This document shows positions 44,387 to 55,129 of a stretch of 64,000 nucleotides of DNA, piece after piece. The notes beneath the pieces were generated by a model. That model was not told where the DNA came from, did no database searches, and saw only the letters and a list, made by a program, of their open reading frames with translations. Position 1 is the first letter of the stretch, and the number at the start of each line of letters is the position of its first letter. This DNA is from Panulirus ornatus (taxonomy: Eukaryota; Arthropoda; Malacostraca; Decapoda; Palinuridae), in assembly GCF_036320965.1 (NCBI RefSeq), contig NC_092250.1:15975600-16039599 (forward strand), in the 5' to 3' direction. Made by a program: the position numbers and the translations under genes.

Positions 44387-45305
44387 CTTTGAGCCTAACT
44401 TGAATTTTAAACACCAAATTTTCCTGTCCACTGCATGTATAAATGTACAAAGCAAGCCAATTATATTTCCCGTGAGATCTTTGGCACACAGGAACACACA
44501 CGCGTTGAACAAAGACATTGTGAATTTTTTTTTAAGTAAGCCTCAAATATTATTGCTGTACAATATGACAAAATATTTCTTGTGTAGATATGTTTAACAG
44601 TTTAGTCCACGCTGGCCAGCGCCAGTGAGCGAGACGAGGGGGCCATCGGACGCTGTCTGGATCGTACCAGTCATTATCGTCAAACAGGGCTGTTAAGTGG
44701 TTCAAGATTAGGTCAGGCGACGAAGTTAATCTAAATTTGTTGTTAAATTCTGTTAAATTCTGGTTAGGTCTGGTGGTGTGGTTCAGGAAGCTTAGCTACA
44801 TATGTAGGTTAAGTTCACATATTTACGTCAGCTTACGCACTTACAAAAGTTCACTCTTTTTGATCAACTGTAGTTTTCTAGCTTTGTTATTTAGCTGTTA
44901 AAAGCTAGATACCCCCGTTATGTTTGCTAGCTACGTTTACAAGAATGTTACGCTTAGGTTAGGTTAGTCATAAAGTGTAAAATACGTAAACAAGACGTTC
45001 AAAATCTTACGAAATACAGACCACGCCAAACATATTTTTTGCTGCACTACTTCACAATCATCTACATTGAGCAGTGATGATAATTACCCTCATTATCATC
45101 CTTATCAATACAGCGACCGACTTGGTACAGGCCATCTCACGTGTATGAAGTAAAGGATAAACGAGTAAATGAAGACAATAATCAAGGCTTCTTGCGTACT
45201 TGTAGATAAGGTAATATGAGGAATGGGAAGACGACTCAAGGAAGACAATGTAAGGAGCTGCACTGCTCATGGACTGGAGATACCTAATCAGCCAACCTCC
45301 AATGA
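44385..45305. other. Non-repetitive AT-rich DNA, no gene recognised
   Basis: The longest quiet stretch inside the inferred intron. It holds one short telomere-like run (TTAGGTTAGGTTAG at about 44956). Confidence 0.4.
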
Positions 45306-45309
45306 GGCT

Positions 45310-45402
45310 ATTATCATTATCATTATTATCATTATCATTATAATTATTATCATTGCAGTATTTGTTGTTATCAATACAATTATTTCATTATTATTATTAT
45401 TA

Positions 45403-45442
<40 letters not shown>

Positions 45443-45525
45443 GATTACCATTATTATTATCATTAATATCATTATCATTATCATGAATATTATCATCATT
45501 ATCATTATACCTACGACCAATATAA
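45310..45525. repeat. (ATT)n/(ATC)n imperfect trinucleotide tract
   Basis: ATTATC and ATTATT repeat for over 200 bp. Confidence 0.9.
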
Positions 45526-45671
45526 TGCTACTACTTCTACCACTACACGCTAAACAGAATTTCTCTTACATACAAAAATTCCACTTTGAAATGAGAGGAT
45601 GATCACCCTCGATCACCAAATCATCTATCTAGTAACCATCTCTGGCCAATTCCATCACTAAGGTATGCCGC

Positions 45672-45675
<4 letters not shown>

Positions 45676-45733
<58 letters not shown>
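45676..45733. repeat. (AG)n microsatellite
   Basis: About 57 bp of AG. Confidence 0.95.
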
Positions 45734-45735
<2 letters not shown>

Positions 45736-45801
45736 CTTAATATTCATGTCCTGTAATTAGCTGCGGCTCTATTATCCCCGTGCATTGGTCACAACTACCA
45801 G

Positions 45802-45809
45802 TGACGTCA
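45802..45809. promoter_or_regulatory. Perfect CRE palindrome TGACGTCA
   Basis: Exact CREB/ATF consensus about 300 bp past the end of the upstream micropeptide exon. Chance occurrence is likely. Confidence 0.2.
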
Positions 45810-46126
45810 CACACACACAGTACCTGTGTACGCAGTGCTGGTGCGGCGAAGGGGGGGGGGGGGGTGGAGGAGGAGGGGGGGTTGTCAAGCAGTGTTGGGG
45901 AGGGGGAAAGGTGGAGGGAAGGGAGGGGGCAGGGGTGAACTACTGGAGGTCACACCCCACCCCACACCCCCCCAACCATCCTCCTACTCCTCCTTCTTCT
46001 TCTTCTCCCTCAATCGCCGCCAACCCACCACACACACCCCTCCCACCGCAACTCCACCCCCTCCCTCAAACTTGACCGGCGCGATCCCCCTCCTACGTTC
46101 CCCCACCTGCCACCGCCGCCAGACTC

Positions 46127-46228
46127 CTACAGGAAGCTGAACCACAGGATCCACAGGATAACCAGCAGGAGGAAGAGGATGAGGTAATTGATGAACATGA
46201 TGGTCACCTCGGAACCCTTCTGCAACAT
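46127..46228 (-). CDS. 33-residue single-span membrane micropeptide, sarcolamban/phospholamban-like (paralogue B)
   Basis: Seen: a complete frame from ATG (46228-46226) to TAG (46129-46127), 33 codons, with an ideal GCCACC before the ATG. The N-terminus is MLQKGSEVTIMF; residues 13-29 read INYLILFLLLVILWILW, then Phe-Ser-Phe-Leu, so one long hydrophobic helix reaches the C-terminus. Twenty bases after the stop lies a donor, CAG/GTGGGG (exon end 46107). No clear acceptor precedes it; the leader is a CCACCA-rich stretch that may continue upstream. Known of the family: phospholamban and sarcolipin carry a Leu-Phe-(Ile/Leu)-Asn-Phe motif where the helix enters the membrane, with the Asn contacting SERCA. 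Residues 11-15 here, Met-Phe-Ile-Asn-Tyr, fit that motif closely. Inferred: a sarcoplasmic-reticulum calcium-pump regulator, expressed with or alternatively to paralogue A, 15.3 kb downstream on the same strand. There is no cytosolic domain like that of phospholamban; size fits sarcolipin or sarcolamban. The role remains unproven. Confidence 0.62.
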   Translation of the reverse strand: MLQKGSEVTIMFINYLILFLLLVILWILWFSFL

Positions 46229-46261
46229 GGTGGCGACGGCGTTGGTGGTGGTGAAGAAGGT

Positions 46262-46455
46262 GTCTCGTGGTGGTGGTGGTGGTGGTGGTGGGGGGTGGGA
46301 CGATGGTGGCGCACGTGGCTCCTTGAGGCGGTGGTGGTGGAGAAGGTGTCTTGTGGTGGTGGGGATGATGGCGCAGGTACTTCCTTGTGGTGGTGGTGGA
46401 GGTGGTAGTGTTCCTCCCTTACGTTGGTGGTGGTGGAGGAGGTTCCTTATGGTGG
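46262..46455. repeat. (GGT)n imperfect tract upstream of the micropeptide start
   Basis: GGTGGTGGT clusters alternate with unique bases; GAAGGTGTCTCGTGGTGGTG and GAGAAGGTGTCTTGTGGTGG are two copies of one unit. On the minus strand this is the leader or the intron just before the 46.2-kb ORF. Confidence 0.85.
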
Positions 46456-46459
46456 TGGC

Positions 46460-47030
46460 CTCCTACTGCTTCTGGCTCTGGCGAAGGGCAGCTATGTCGA
46501 CTCCTGCAGAAGGCGCTGAGGGAGTGCTCCCAGCGGAGTGGGGGGCTTTTAGAACGAGGGAGGGTGGTCCAGGAGGAGGAGCGAGGTCCTCACAGCTCCT
46601 GACGCGCTCAAACACACAGGCCTGGGAGGGTAGTTCCCACTAAGGCTAGCGGGAGTTCGGGGTGTTCGGGCAACGCCCCGTCGGATGCCAACGTCTCTTC
46701 GGGAAAGGCTCACTCCCGAAGCCTAAGCAGCCTAGCGTGGTGAGGATAACCCAACCTCCCCCAGACCACTTCCTGCCTCCTCCTGTCCAAGGTCAAAATC
46801 ACAGCAGTGAGTGTGCTCGGCAACGGGAGGTCATCCACCGGCAAATGACCCCGGGTAATTTCGTGGTGGGAGAGGGGGGTGGGTGATGATGGCTGGTTAT
46901 CAAGTCACGAGCTTCAATCTGCGCGCGCGCGCGTGTGTGTGTGTGTGCGTGCGCGCGTGACCCCATGCGCACACCGGAAACCACGACGCACGTAGGTTTC
47001 CGAACCGACCGAGCGACGCAATCAGTCGCC
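46460..47030. other. 5' flank of the upstream micropeptide, no exon identified
   Basis: Mixed sequence with a short (CG)n/(GT)n alternating stretch at 46920-46958. Upstream exons or promoter of the minus-strand gene could lie here, but I cannot point to one. Confidence 0.3.
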
Positions 47031-47220
47031 CTCCGGTGCGACGCGTCGTGTCGCAATCAATCGCCCGCCGGTGCGACGCGTCGTATCACAATCGGTTGCC
47101 CTCCGGTGCGACGCGTCGTGTCGCAATCAGTCGCCCTCCGGTGCGAAGCGTCGTGTCGCAATCAGTCGCCCTCCGGCGCGACGCGTCGTGTCGCAATCTG
47201 TCGCCCTCCGGTGCGACGCT
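47030..47220. repeat. 35-bp CpG-rich minisatellite, about six copies
   Basis: The unit contains TCGCCCTCCGGTGCGACGCG and TCGTGTCGCAATCAG. Confidence 0.92.
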
Positions 47221-47868
47221 CTCTTCTCGGAAAGCAGTTAGCGCTACCGTTCAACCGTTGCGTGCCAACTACACACGCCCTGGCGAACGCTTGCGAACAC
47301 CAACGCGGCGGACACAGCGGACGGACGGGAGTGAATGAGGAGGAGGAGGAGGAGGAGACTATACGTAGTACAGGCAGGAGGTAGGGAGGGAGGGAGGTGT
47401 GAACTCTGAAGTGGTGTGGGTGCAGTTCCGTCCAGCGCCTCGCACACTCACACCCTGACCCACTCCCCTCGCCTCTGCCCCCCAGTTATATGCTTTCGCA
47501 GATACGCATTTTTCCCTAACTATCGTCTGCGACAGGCGCGAGATGAGGGCCGGAGATTACCCCCCCCTCCCCTCCCCTTCCCCTTACCCTTTCCCCTTTC
47601 GCTTCTCCAGCGCGTAACACTTCGGGCTTTATGGTGGCCGAGCGCAGGAGCGGAAAGGGCGCCGCCGGCCCGGCAGAGCGCATGATGGGTGGTGGCACCG
47701 TAGGGGGGGTATACATATTCTCAGGCCCACTGGACGGTTTGGCAGGATCGTATCAACACCAAAAATACCTCCCCCTTCCTCTTCTTCCCCCCCCGACGCC
47801 ACTCCCCCCCCCCTCCCCAAACCTACTCCCCGCCGTGAACCTGGAGGTGGGGGGGAGATAAATACGTC

Positions 47869-47870
<2 letters not shown>
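47220..47870. other. CpG-containing non-repetitive DNA, no gene recognised
   Basis: Contains a GGA tract (47338-47358), GGGA tract (47384-47398) and a GC-rich stretch at 47640-47690. Confidence 0.35.

Positions 47871-47907
<37 letters not shown>
47871..47907. repeat. (GT)n microsatellite
   Basis: Short GT tract. Confidence 0.9.
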
Positions 47908-47909
<2 letters not shown>

Positions 47910-47910
<1 letters not shown>

Positions 47911-48600
47911 GCGGAAGGGGGGGGGAGGGGGGGAGGTTATTGCTTCTGGACACATGCACTAAGGGAAGGAGGGATGGAGGGCAAGTGAGGTGGCACGTCC
48001 CCTCCGCTGGACGACGAGAGACCCCCCTGGCCTGGCCTGGCCCCAATGATCTCTACTGCCCTTGTCCACAGGGGTCACACTCCCCTGCCGCTCACTAATC
48101 ACCCAAGGAACGGCGGCGCCACCACCTCCTCCTCCTCCTCACCCCTACCCCACGCCTCTCCTCCTCCTCCAGATACAGCACCACAAGTGGCCAGCTCCTC
48201 CTCCTCCTCCTCCTCCTCCTACCTAGCCACTTTATCTCGCCCTGCTCTGCAAACACACCACCCCATCCATCCACCCACCCACCACACAGGAGCGATACCA
48301 TGGCTTAATTTTCACCCCTGGCAGCACTATATATCCGCCGCCCTGTCTATAAATGACACACAAACCCTCAGGACGTATCAATACAAGTATTTATATATAT
48401 GCATTTCTTTTTTTCCCCCGTCGTGGTGCACAGGCCTGCGGTGTGAGGTGACAAATGAAAGGACTCGTCCATTGGGACGCTTGGCAACGCAGTCCAGCGC
48501 TGCACCTTTTCAAACAAGCGGTAACTAATAAAAGTTATCATTTATCTTTTTTTTAATCAATAAAGCGTGTGAGTGTGATACACACACACATACACGCGTA
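47910..48600. other. Non-repetitive DNA with CTC-rich patches
   Basis: CTC tracts near 48125 and 48196. TATATAT (48328-48334) and TATAAAT (48348-48354) are TATA-like but no initiator is seen next to them. Confidence 0.3.
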
Positions 48601-48602
48601 TG

Positions 48603-48822
48603 TATTCCTATGAGTCCACGAGGAAAAGGAAACACGATAAGTTCCCAAGTGCACTTTCGTGTCATAATCACATCATCAGGGGAGACACAAGACATATTTC
48701 TCTCTTGTGTCTCCCCTGATGATGTGATTATTAAACGAAAGTGCACTTGGGAACTTATCGTTTTTCATTTTCCCCCGTGGACTCATAGGAATATCTTGAT
48801 CACGCGCAAAATTGTGATCCTT

Positions 48823-48830
<8 letters not shown>
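48603..48830. mobile_element. Foldback palindrome, closest to perfect
   Basis: Left arm about 48603-48688 (reverse): CCTATGAGTCCACGAGGAAA, AAGTTCCCAAGTGCACTTTC, ATCATCAGGGGAGACACAAG. Right arm about 48702-48795 (forward): CTTGTGTCTCCCCTGATGAT, AAAGTGCACTTGGGAACTTA, GTGGACTCATAGGAATA. The centre is only about a dozen bases (ACATATTTCTCT). The right arm continues with CTTGATCACGCGCAAAATTG into a TA tract. Confidence 0.8.

Positions 48831-48896
<66 letters not shown>
48829..48896. repeat. (TA)n microsatellite
   Basis: TA tract continuing from the CCTTTCCAATA end of the foldback element. Confidence 0.95.
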
Positions 48897-48898
<2 letters not shown>

Positions 48899-48899
48899 T

Positions 48900-49420
48900 C
48901 CGGAGGAGAAGAGGGAGAAACAAGCCCCGGTCCCCAAACTGAACATCGTGACTGACAGCCATGTTTCAGGATGATTCTGAAGACGAAAACAAACCCCTCA
49001 CTCCCTCACCCCCTCCGTCCATCCCCAAAGGACCATCGAAGTCCTCCAGCTGAAGACTTTACTTCAGCAAGAGACAGAACCCAGGTCTTCCCTCCTCCTA
49101 CAGAGCAACGGTGGCCAATTCTTATTCTGTTTCTTTTATTCTTTCTTCTCTCTCACACTTCTTTTGAAAATCATCAAGCAGCTGCATAAACATTTGGTCT
49201 GTTGCTCCTGTTAAAAGTGCCACCAGACTCAGGCCTGGCACCGGGCCCCTTGTCTTCAAATGCCCCAAGAGGTCTTTCGCCCTCCCTCCAGCCAAGCCTT
49301 AAAATCACAATAGCTTCTTTCATTAATTTCATTTCTTTCACAGACCACCCCCCTCCCCGCTTTTTTTTTTTTTTCTTTTAGGTTTTTCATTTCCTTAAGC
49401 TATCATTTTGCTAATCTTTT
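48900..49420. other. Non-repetitive DNA, no gene recognised
   Basis: GAGACAGAACCCAGGTCTTCC at about 49070 resembles a decayed tRNA-like T-arm; otherwise nothing is recognised. Confidence 0.35.
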
Positions 49421-49424
49421 CTTC

Positions 49425-49476
49425 TTCTGCTTCTTGTTCTTCTTCTTCTTCTTCTTCTTCTTCTTCTTCTTCTTCT

Positions 49477-49515
<39 letters not shown>

Positions 49516-49632
49516 TCTTCTTCTTATTCTTCTCCCTCTTCCTCTTCTTCTTCCTTTTCCTCTTCTTCCTCCTCCTCCTCTTCTTCTTCTTCTTCTTCTT
49601 CTTCTTCTTCTTCTTCTTCTTCTTCTTCTCCA
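49425..49632. repeat. (TTC)n/(TCC)n homopyrimidine tract
   Basis: About 200 bp of TTC with CCT interruptions, the complement-type counterpart of the GAA tract at 39.4 kb. Confidence 0.95.
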
Positions 49633-49679
49633 GCTAACAGCTCGTACCTGCTGTTAGCTGGAGCAGACAGACCCTCTGC

Positions 49680-50605
49680 TTCCTGACGGTGAGGTCAGCG
49701 ATCCTCTGCTTCCTGACGGTGAGGTCAGCGATCCTCTGCTTCCTGACGGTGAGGTCAGCGATCCTCTGCTTCCTGACGGTGAGGTCAGCGATCCTCTGCT
49801 TGCTGACGGTGAGGTCAGCGATCCTCTGCTTCCTAACGGTGAGGTCAGCGATCCTCTGCTTCCTGACGGTGAGGTCAGCGATCCTCTGCTTCCTGACGGT
49901 GAGATCAGCGATCCTCTGCTTCCTGACGGTGAGGTCAGCGACCCTCTGCTTCCTGACGGTGAGGTCAGCGATCCTCTGCTTGCTGACGGTGAGGTCAGCG
50001 ATCCTCTGCTTCCTAACGGTGAGGTCAGCGATCCTCTGCTTCCTGACGGTGAGGTCAGCGATCCTCTGCTTCCTGACGGTGAGGTCAACGATCCTCTGCT
50101 TCCTGACGGTGAGGTCAGCGATCCTCTGCTTCCTGACGGTGAGGTCAGCGATCCTCTGCTTCCTGACGGTGAGGTCAACGATCCTCTGCTTCCTGACGGT
50201 GAGGTCAGCGATCCTCTGCTTCCTGACGGTGAGGTCAGCGATCCTCTGCTTCCTGACGGTGAGGTCAGCGATCCTCTGCTTCCTGACGGTGAGGTCAACG
50301 ATCCTCTGCTTCCTGACGGTGAGGTCAGCGATCCTCTGCTTCCTGACGGTGAGGTCAGCGATCCTCTGCTTCCTGACGGTGAGGTCAACGATCCTCTGCT
50401 TCCTGACGGTGAGGTCAGCGATCCTCTGCTTCCTGACGGTGAGGTCAGCGATCCTCTGCTTCCTGACGGTGAGGTCAGCGATCCTCTGCTTCCTGACGGT
50501 GAGGTCAACGATCCTCTGCTTCCTGACGGTGAGGTCAGCGATCCTCTGCTTGCTGACGGTGAGGTCAGCGATCCTCTGCTTCCTAACGGTGAGGTCAGCT
50601 ATCCA
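49680..50605. repeat. 30-bp minisatellite, about 31 copies
   Basis: The unit is GACGGTGAGGTCAGCGATCC then TCTGCTTCCT. Variants: AACG for AGCG, TTGCTGACG, TCCTAACGG. The GTCAACG variant returns every two to four units in the right half. A 314-residue plus-strand frame (decapeptide RSAILCFLTV) and a 284-residue minus-strand frame are artefacts of a unit length divisible by 3. Confidence 0.97.
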
Positions 50606-50739
50606 CAGTACAGAAGCGAAACTGCTAAAATGAGGTCAATGCAGGTCAACCTAAGGAGTGTTCAGGTGGGGGGGGAGGTGGGGGGTTAAGTCAGGTCAAG
50701 GGGTCAAGCTTCTCCTTACCCCCTACCCTGTTTCTCCCT

Positions 50740-51005
50740 CCTTTGGTCTGCTGATCTGAGCCCCGATCTGTTGGTCTGAGCTCCGATCTGCTGATCTGAT
50801 GAGCCCCGATCTGCTGATCTGATGAGCCCCGATCTGCTGATCTGAGCCCTGATCTGCTGGTCTGATGAGCCCTGATCTGCTGATCTTATGAGCCCCGATC
50901 TGCTGATCTGAGCCCCCCGATCTGCTGGTCTGAGCTCCGATCTGCTGGTCTGATGAGCCCCGATCTGCTGATCTTATGAGCCCCGATCTGCTGGTCTGAG
51001 CACCA
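50740..51005. repeat. 'GATCTGCTG' tandem repeat, about 20-26-bp units
   Basis: CCCCGATCTGCTGATCTGAG and CCGATCTGCTGATCTGATGAG units alternate over about 260 bp. Confidence 0.9.
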
Positions 51006-51028
51006 GTCTTCCTGAACCTCTCACACAA

Positions 51029-51031
<3 letters not shown>

Positions 51032-51108
<77 letters not shown>
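51032..51108. repeat. (AG)n microsatellite
   Basis: About 76 bp of AG. Confidence 0.95.
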
Positions 51109-51111
<3 letters not shown>

Positions 51112-51381
51112 CCACCTAAAGCCTAACCCCCCGAAAACCCACACCACCCTCTCCTCCTCCTCTTCCGACAGGGAGTGGGTAGGTACAAAAGAACCAACTT
51201 TACTTCCTCCCACCCACCGCCCACCCACCCGCCCGCAGCCCCACCAACTCCACCCACACTCACCCCCCTACCCTACAGACACACACACACCCACACACGA
51301 ACCATCAGCGACCAAGCACTCGTTCTGCCAATCACTAATTGCTTCGCTAATCAAGCATCTCCATCAGTTCCCCTCCGTTAC

Positions 51382-51447
<66 letters not shown>
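51382..51447. repeat. (AC)n microsatellite
   Basis: About 65 bp of AC. Confidence 0.95.
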
Positions 51448-51449
<2 letters not shown>

Positions 51450-51499
51450 CACTCGGGCACTTAGACACACAACGTTCTCCCTCTCTCGCACAGAGACAC

Positions 51500-52447
51500 C
51501 ATCTCGAAACAGACAACGAAAGAAGACTTAAAACAAAAAAACTATTTACGAAAGGACAGAGATGATGGCCAATGAACAAGGCGAGTGGATGAAGACGTCA
51601 AGGACATACCGTAACACTCTTTGGACACTGAGAAGGGATCAATAGAAATGAATTAAAAACAAAAAAAAAAAAGACGTGTCTTACTACTGATAGAATCGTT
51701 CTGAAAGGCAATTAACGAATCAAAATATTTACATTTCCTAATGTGTTTGAGTATACGTGCATTACTCAAAAGCTCACACCATGGTCTTATCACAGGATAA
51801 ATGGCTCATCGCATTCCATGTGGCTCATAAATAATGTTGTTGAGCGCGTATGTGGCTCCAGTGTTGAGAGAGGTTGAGGGAGTCATGTGGGAGTCCGGAG
51901 GAGCGATGCTAAATGCCTCGTGTGGTCGAAAGAAGAAAAACAAACAAACAAACAAACACACAGCTGCGTTTGTATGTTGGTGGGAAAAAGTGTGGGGTGC
52001 AGCTAGAGTGAAAATGGGTTCCACTTACCTTATATAGTTCAGACGACTCAAATTCTGAAAAAAAAAAAAAGGGGGATACATAAATTCCATCATTGAAGTG
52101 TCATGTTAACTGACACTATACATCAATAAAAAAAAATAGTACTTCTTAAATAATATTCATTTAATTATCACATTCATTAACACTGTACTTAAAAGAATTA
52201 TGAACGTGTGTTCATCATCACAGTCAAAATCATTTACGAAAATCTTCAGTTATTTTATTCATACATCTACTTAATCTACTTGTGTGTGACTGTGAGAATC
52301 TACGCCCCCCACCCCCCATATATCTACAAGTGATTAATACTATCTTACTCACAACAGCTGACGAGTCAATGTCTCACCACTATCACCAAACACAGACCAC
52401 TTAACCATTTTGTCATTTCTATAGACAGATATGTACAATGAAGCGAG

Positions 52448-52450
<3 letters not shown>
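51500..52450. other. AT-rich non-repetitive DNA, no gene recognised
   Basis: Nearly 1 kb without an array; only short overlapping frames. Confidence 0.4.

Positions 52451-52451
<1 letters not shown>

Positions 52452-52488
<37 letters not shown>
52452..52488. repeat. (GT)n microsatellite
   Basis: Short GT tract, followed by two copies of a segment containing GGAGGCACCAAGTGGAGGTAC (also 52514). Confidence 0.9.
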
Positions 52489-52490
<2 letters not shown>

Positions 52491-52713
52491 CCCCTACACC
52501 CCAAAAAGACTCAGCAGGGGGTACTAAGTGGAAGTACCCCCCTAAAACTCAACCTTTCCTCCCCAAATCCCAAAATACACCTGCAGGAGGCACCAAGTGG
52601 AGGTACACCCGCACCCCCTTCACACCTCACCCTCACACCTCACCACAAGGATGTCTATATATACACACCTCCCATACAATCCAAAACACCCAGCCGGAGG
52701 TACCTCTTCCCTC

Positions 52714-52718
<5 letters not shown>

Positions 52719-52778
<60 letters not shown>
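52719..52778. repeat. (TA)n microsatellite
   Basis: About 58 bp of TA. Confidence 0.95.
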
Positions 52779-52956
52779 CCCACCATGGCATCCAGACAGC
52801 GATACCCCTCCATCTCAACCCATTACCGAGGGTCAAAAATAGACCGCGCCCATCTACTCTCTTATCTCCCTTCCAACTCCCCTTTTATCTCTCGCATCCG
52901 TCTTTCTGAGAAGCCTCAAAGCATGGGCGAGATAAACAATACAACTAATGCTCGCT

Positions 52957-52961
<5 letters not shown>

Positions 52962-52990
<29 letters not shown>
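52962..52990. repeat. (AC)n microsatellite
   Basis: Short AC tract after a CGCGCG start. Confidence 0.9.
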
Positions 52991-53410
52991 GGATGCGTAG
53001 ATGACAACCAGAAAAGTTGAACCAGAGATGGAAGAGGAAAACATGTTTGAAGGGATGGAAGAGTGGCTGTTGGAAAAAAGGGGAAATCAAAATGGATATG
53101 TTTTCTTTTTCTTTTCTTTTCTTTTTCTTCCCCCACAAACACACACTGGAAGACCTCAGGCGAGTCTGGAAGGCTGTGGTGGTGGCGCTGCTGGAATCTG
53201 TCCCGTTAAGACTGGAAGCGCCCGCCCGCGCGCGCGCAGCAAATCTTCGGGGTCACGGCGAAGTGGGTGGGGGAGAGGAGGTGAAGTGAAGTTCAAGGAA
53301 AAGGATCCCGGAATGAGAATATTTGTGGTAGGATGACAGGTCATATGAAGGGTGTGTGTGTGTGTGCCTCCCCTCCCTCGACCAACAGACAGAACCAGTG
53401 ACTCGTTTCC

Positions 53411-53412
<2 letters not shown>

Positions 53413-53472
<60 letters not shown>
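53413..53472. repeat. (AG)n microsatellite
   Basis: About 58 bp of AG. Confidence 0.95.
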
Positions 53473-53477
<5 letters not shown>

Positions 53478-53529
53478 TATACAAGAAGTCTTACATTTCT
53501 TTGGGGACCTGCATATGTCGGACTGGCTG

Positions 53530-54258
53530 AACATGAGCTGGAGGGTAATATGGCAACTGGGGGTGTGTGGCAACTAGAGGGTAGTATGTCAACTGGAGGG
53601 TAGTATGGCAACTAGAGAATAGTATAGCAACTGGAGGGTAGCATGGCAACTGGAGGATAATATGGCAACTGGAGGGTAATATGGCAACTGGGATGGTAAT
53701 ATGACAACTGAAGGGTAGTATGGCAACTGGAGGATAATATGGCAACTGGAGGGTAGTATGGCAACTGGGATGGTAATATGACAACTGAAGGGTAGTATGG
53801 CAACTGGAGGGTAGTATGGCAACTGGAGGGTAGTATGGCAACTGGAGGGTAGTATGGCAACTGGAGGGTAGTATGGCAAATAGAGGGTAGTATGGCAACT
53901 GGAGGGTAGTATGGCAACTGGAGGGTAGTATGGCAACTGGAGGGTAATATGGCAACTGAAGGATATGATGTCAACTGGAGGATAGTATGGCAACTAGAGG
54001 GCAATATGGCAACTGGAGGGTAATATGGCAACTGGAGGGTAATATGGCAACTGGAGGGTAATACGGCAACTGGAGGGTAGTATGGCAACTGGAGGGTTAG
54101 TATGGCAACTGGAGGGTAATATGGCAACTGAAGGATAGGATGTCAACTGGAGGATAGTATGGCAACTGGAGGGTAATATGGCAACTGGAGGGTAATATGG
54201 CAACTGGAGGGCAGTATGGCAACTGGAGGGTAATATGGCAACTGGAGGGTAGTATGGC
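53530..54258. repeat. 19-bp minisatellite, about 38 copies
   Basis: The unit is GTAGTATGGCAACTGGAGG with GTAATATGG, AACTAGAGG and GATAGGATGTCAACTGG variants. As 19 is not divisible by 3, the antisense frames cycle through phases yet stay open. Confidence 0.95.
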
Positions 54259-54259
54259 A

Positions 54260-54677
54260 AACGTTGGGTCTCGCAGAAATGAGAAATTTTTTTTCCTGTA
54301 CTTAAAAATAAAGTCATACTTAAGCACAGCCATACTTAAAATATAGTAATGGGGAAATGTATAGAGAAGGAACTATTGGAAAGGGGTATTAGAGAAAGCC
54401 GGGGCAGTATAATGCGTTACGAAGAAATATATGTATATAGAAGGGTGTTGGATCCCATTTATATATAAGGAAAATGGGTTTAATGATAATAACATTGTCA
54501 GATTAAGTTTAAGATACAAAGGAGGGGAATATGTAATTGGCGAGATGAAATAGGGTATAAAAGAGGATGAGAATATGGAACTGGCTGGATAAATCCCGCC
54601 AAAAAAGAGAAAAAAAAAATATGTGACGTCTTTGGCCATACGAAGCCAGCTGAAGCAGGCGCGGGGGCACCTCCCCC

Positions 54678-54680
<3 letters not shown>
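54260..54680. other. AT-rich non-repetitive DNA, no gene recognised
   Basis: No array and no coding signal. Confidence 0.4.

Positions 54681-54748
<68 letters not shown>
54681..54748. repeat. (CT)n microsatellite
   Basis: About 68 bp of CT. Confidence 0.95.
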
Positions 54749-54753
<5 letters not shown>

Positions 54754-55129
54754 GCTACGTCACAACAACGAGTCCAAGGGGCGGGAGGGCAGAGGGAGGG
54801 GGGAGGGGTTGGGGGGGCAGTACGAAATCCCCTCTGGCGGGTTTATTTACACGGTAACTCCAGGGTAAACAACGGAGCGTGGGGGGGGGGGGGGGACATG
54901 GCTTATTTACCTTCCCCCCTTGACCCCCCCCACCCAAGGACCACCTCCCCCAGCCTTCCTCACCGCTGTAAATCGTCACGCCCATCCACGATGCCACGCC
55001 CATACCCGCCCTACACCCTCATTAAGCCACGCCCACTCATCCCCCCCCACACACACACACTACCTCCCCACCCTCATGACGCCCATCCCTCACCCATCCT
55101 AATCCTTTATTATATACCACACCTCTACT

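Noticed and set aside
48325..48355. TATA-like words as promoter of the upstream micropeptide
   Set aside because: No initiator at the right distance on the minus strand, and TA-rich words are common in this window.
49680..50633. 314-codon plus frame and 284-codon minus frame of decapeptide repeats
   Set aside because: A 30-bp unit without stops stays open in phase on both strands. No signal peptide, splice site or unique domain accompanies it.
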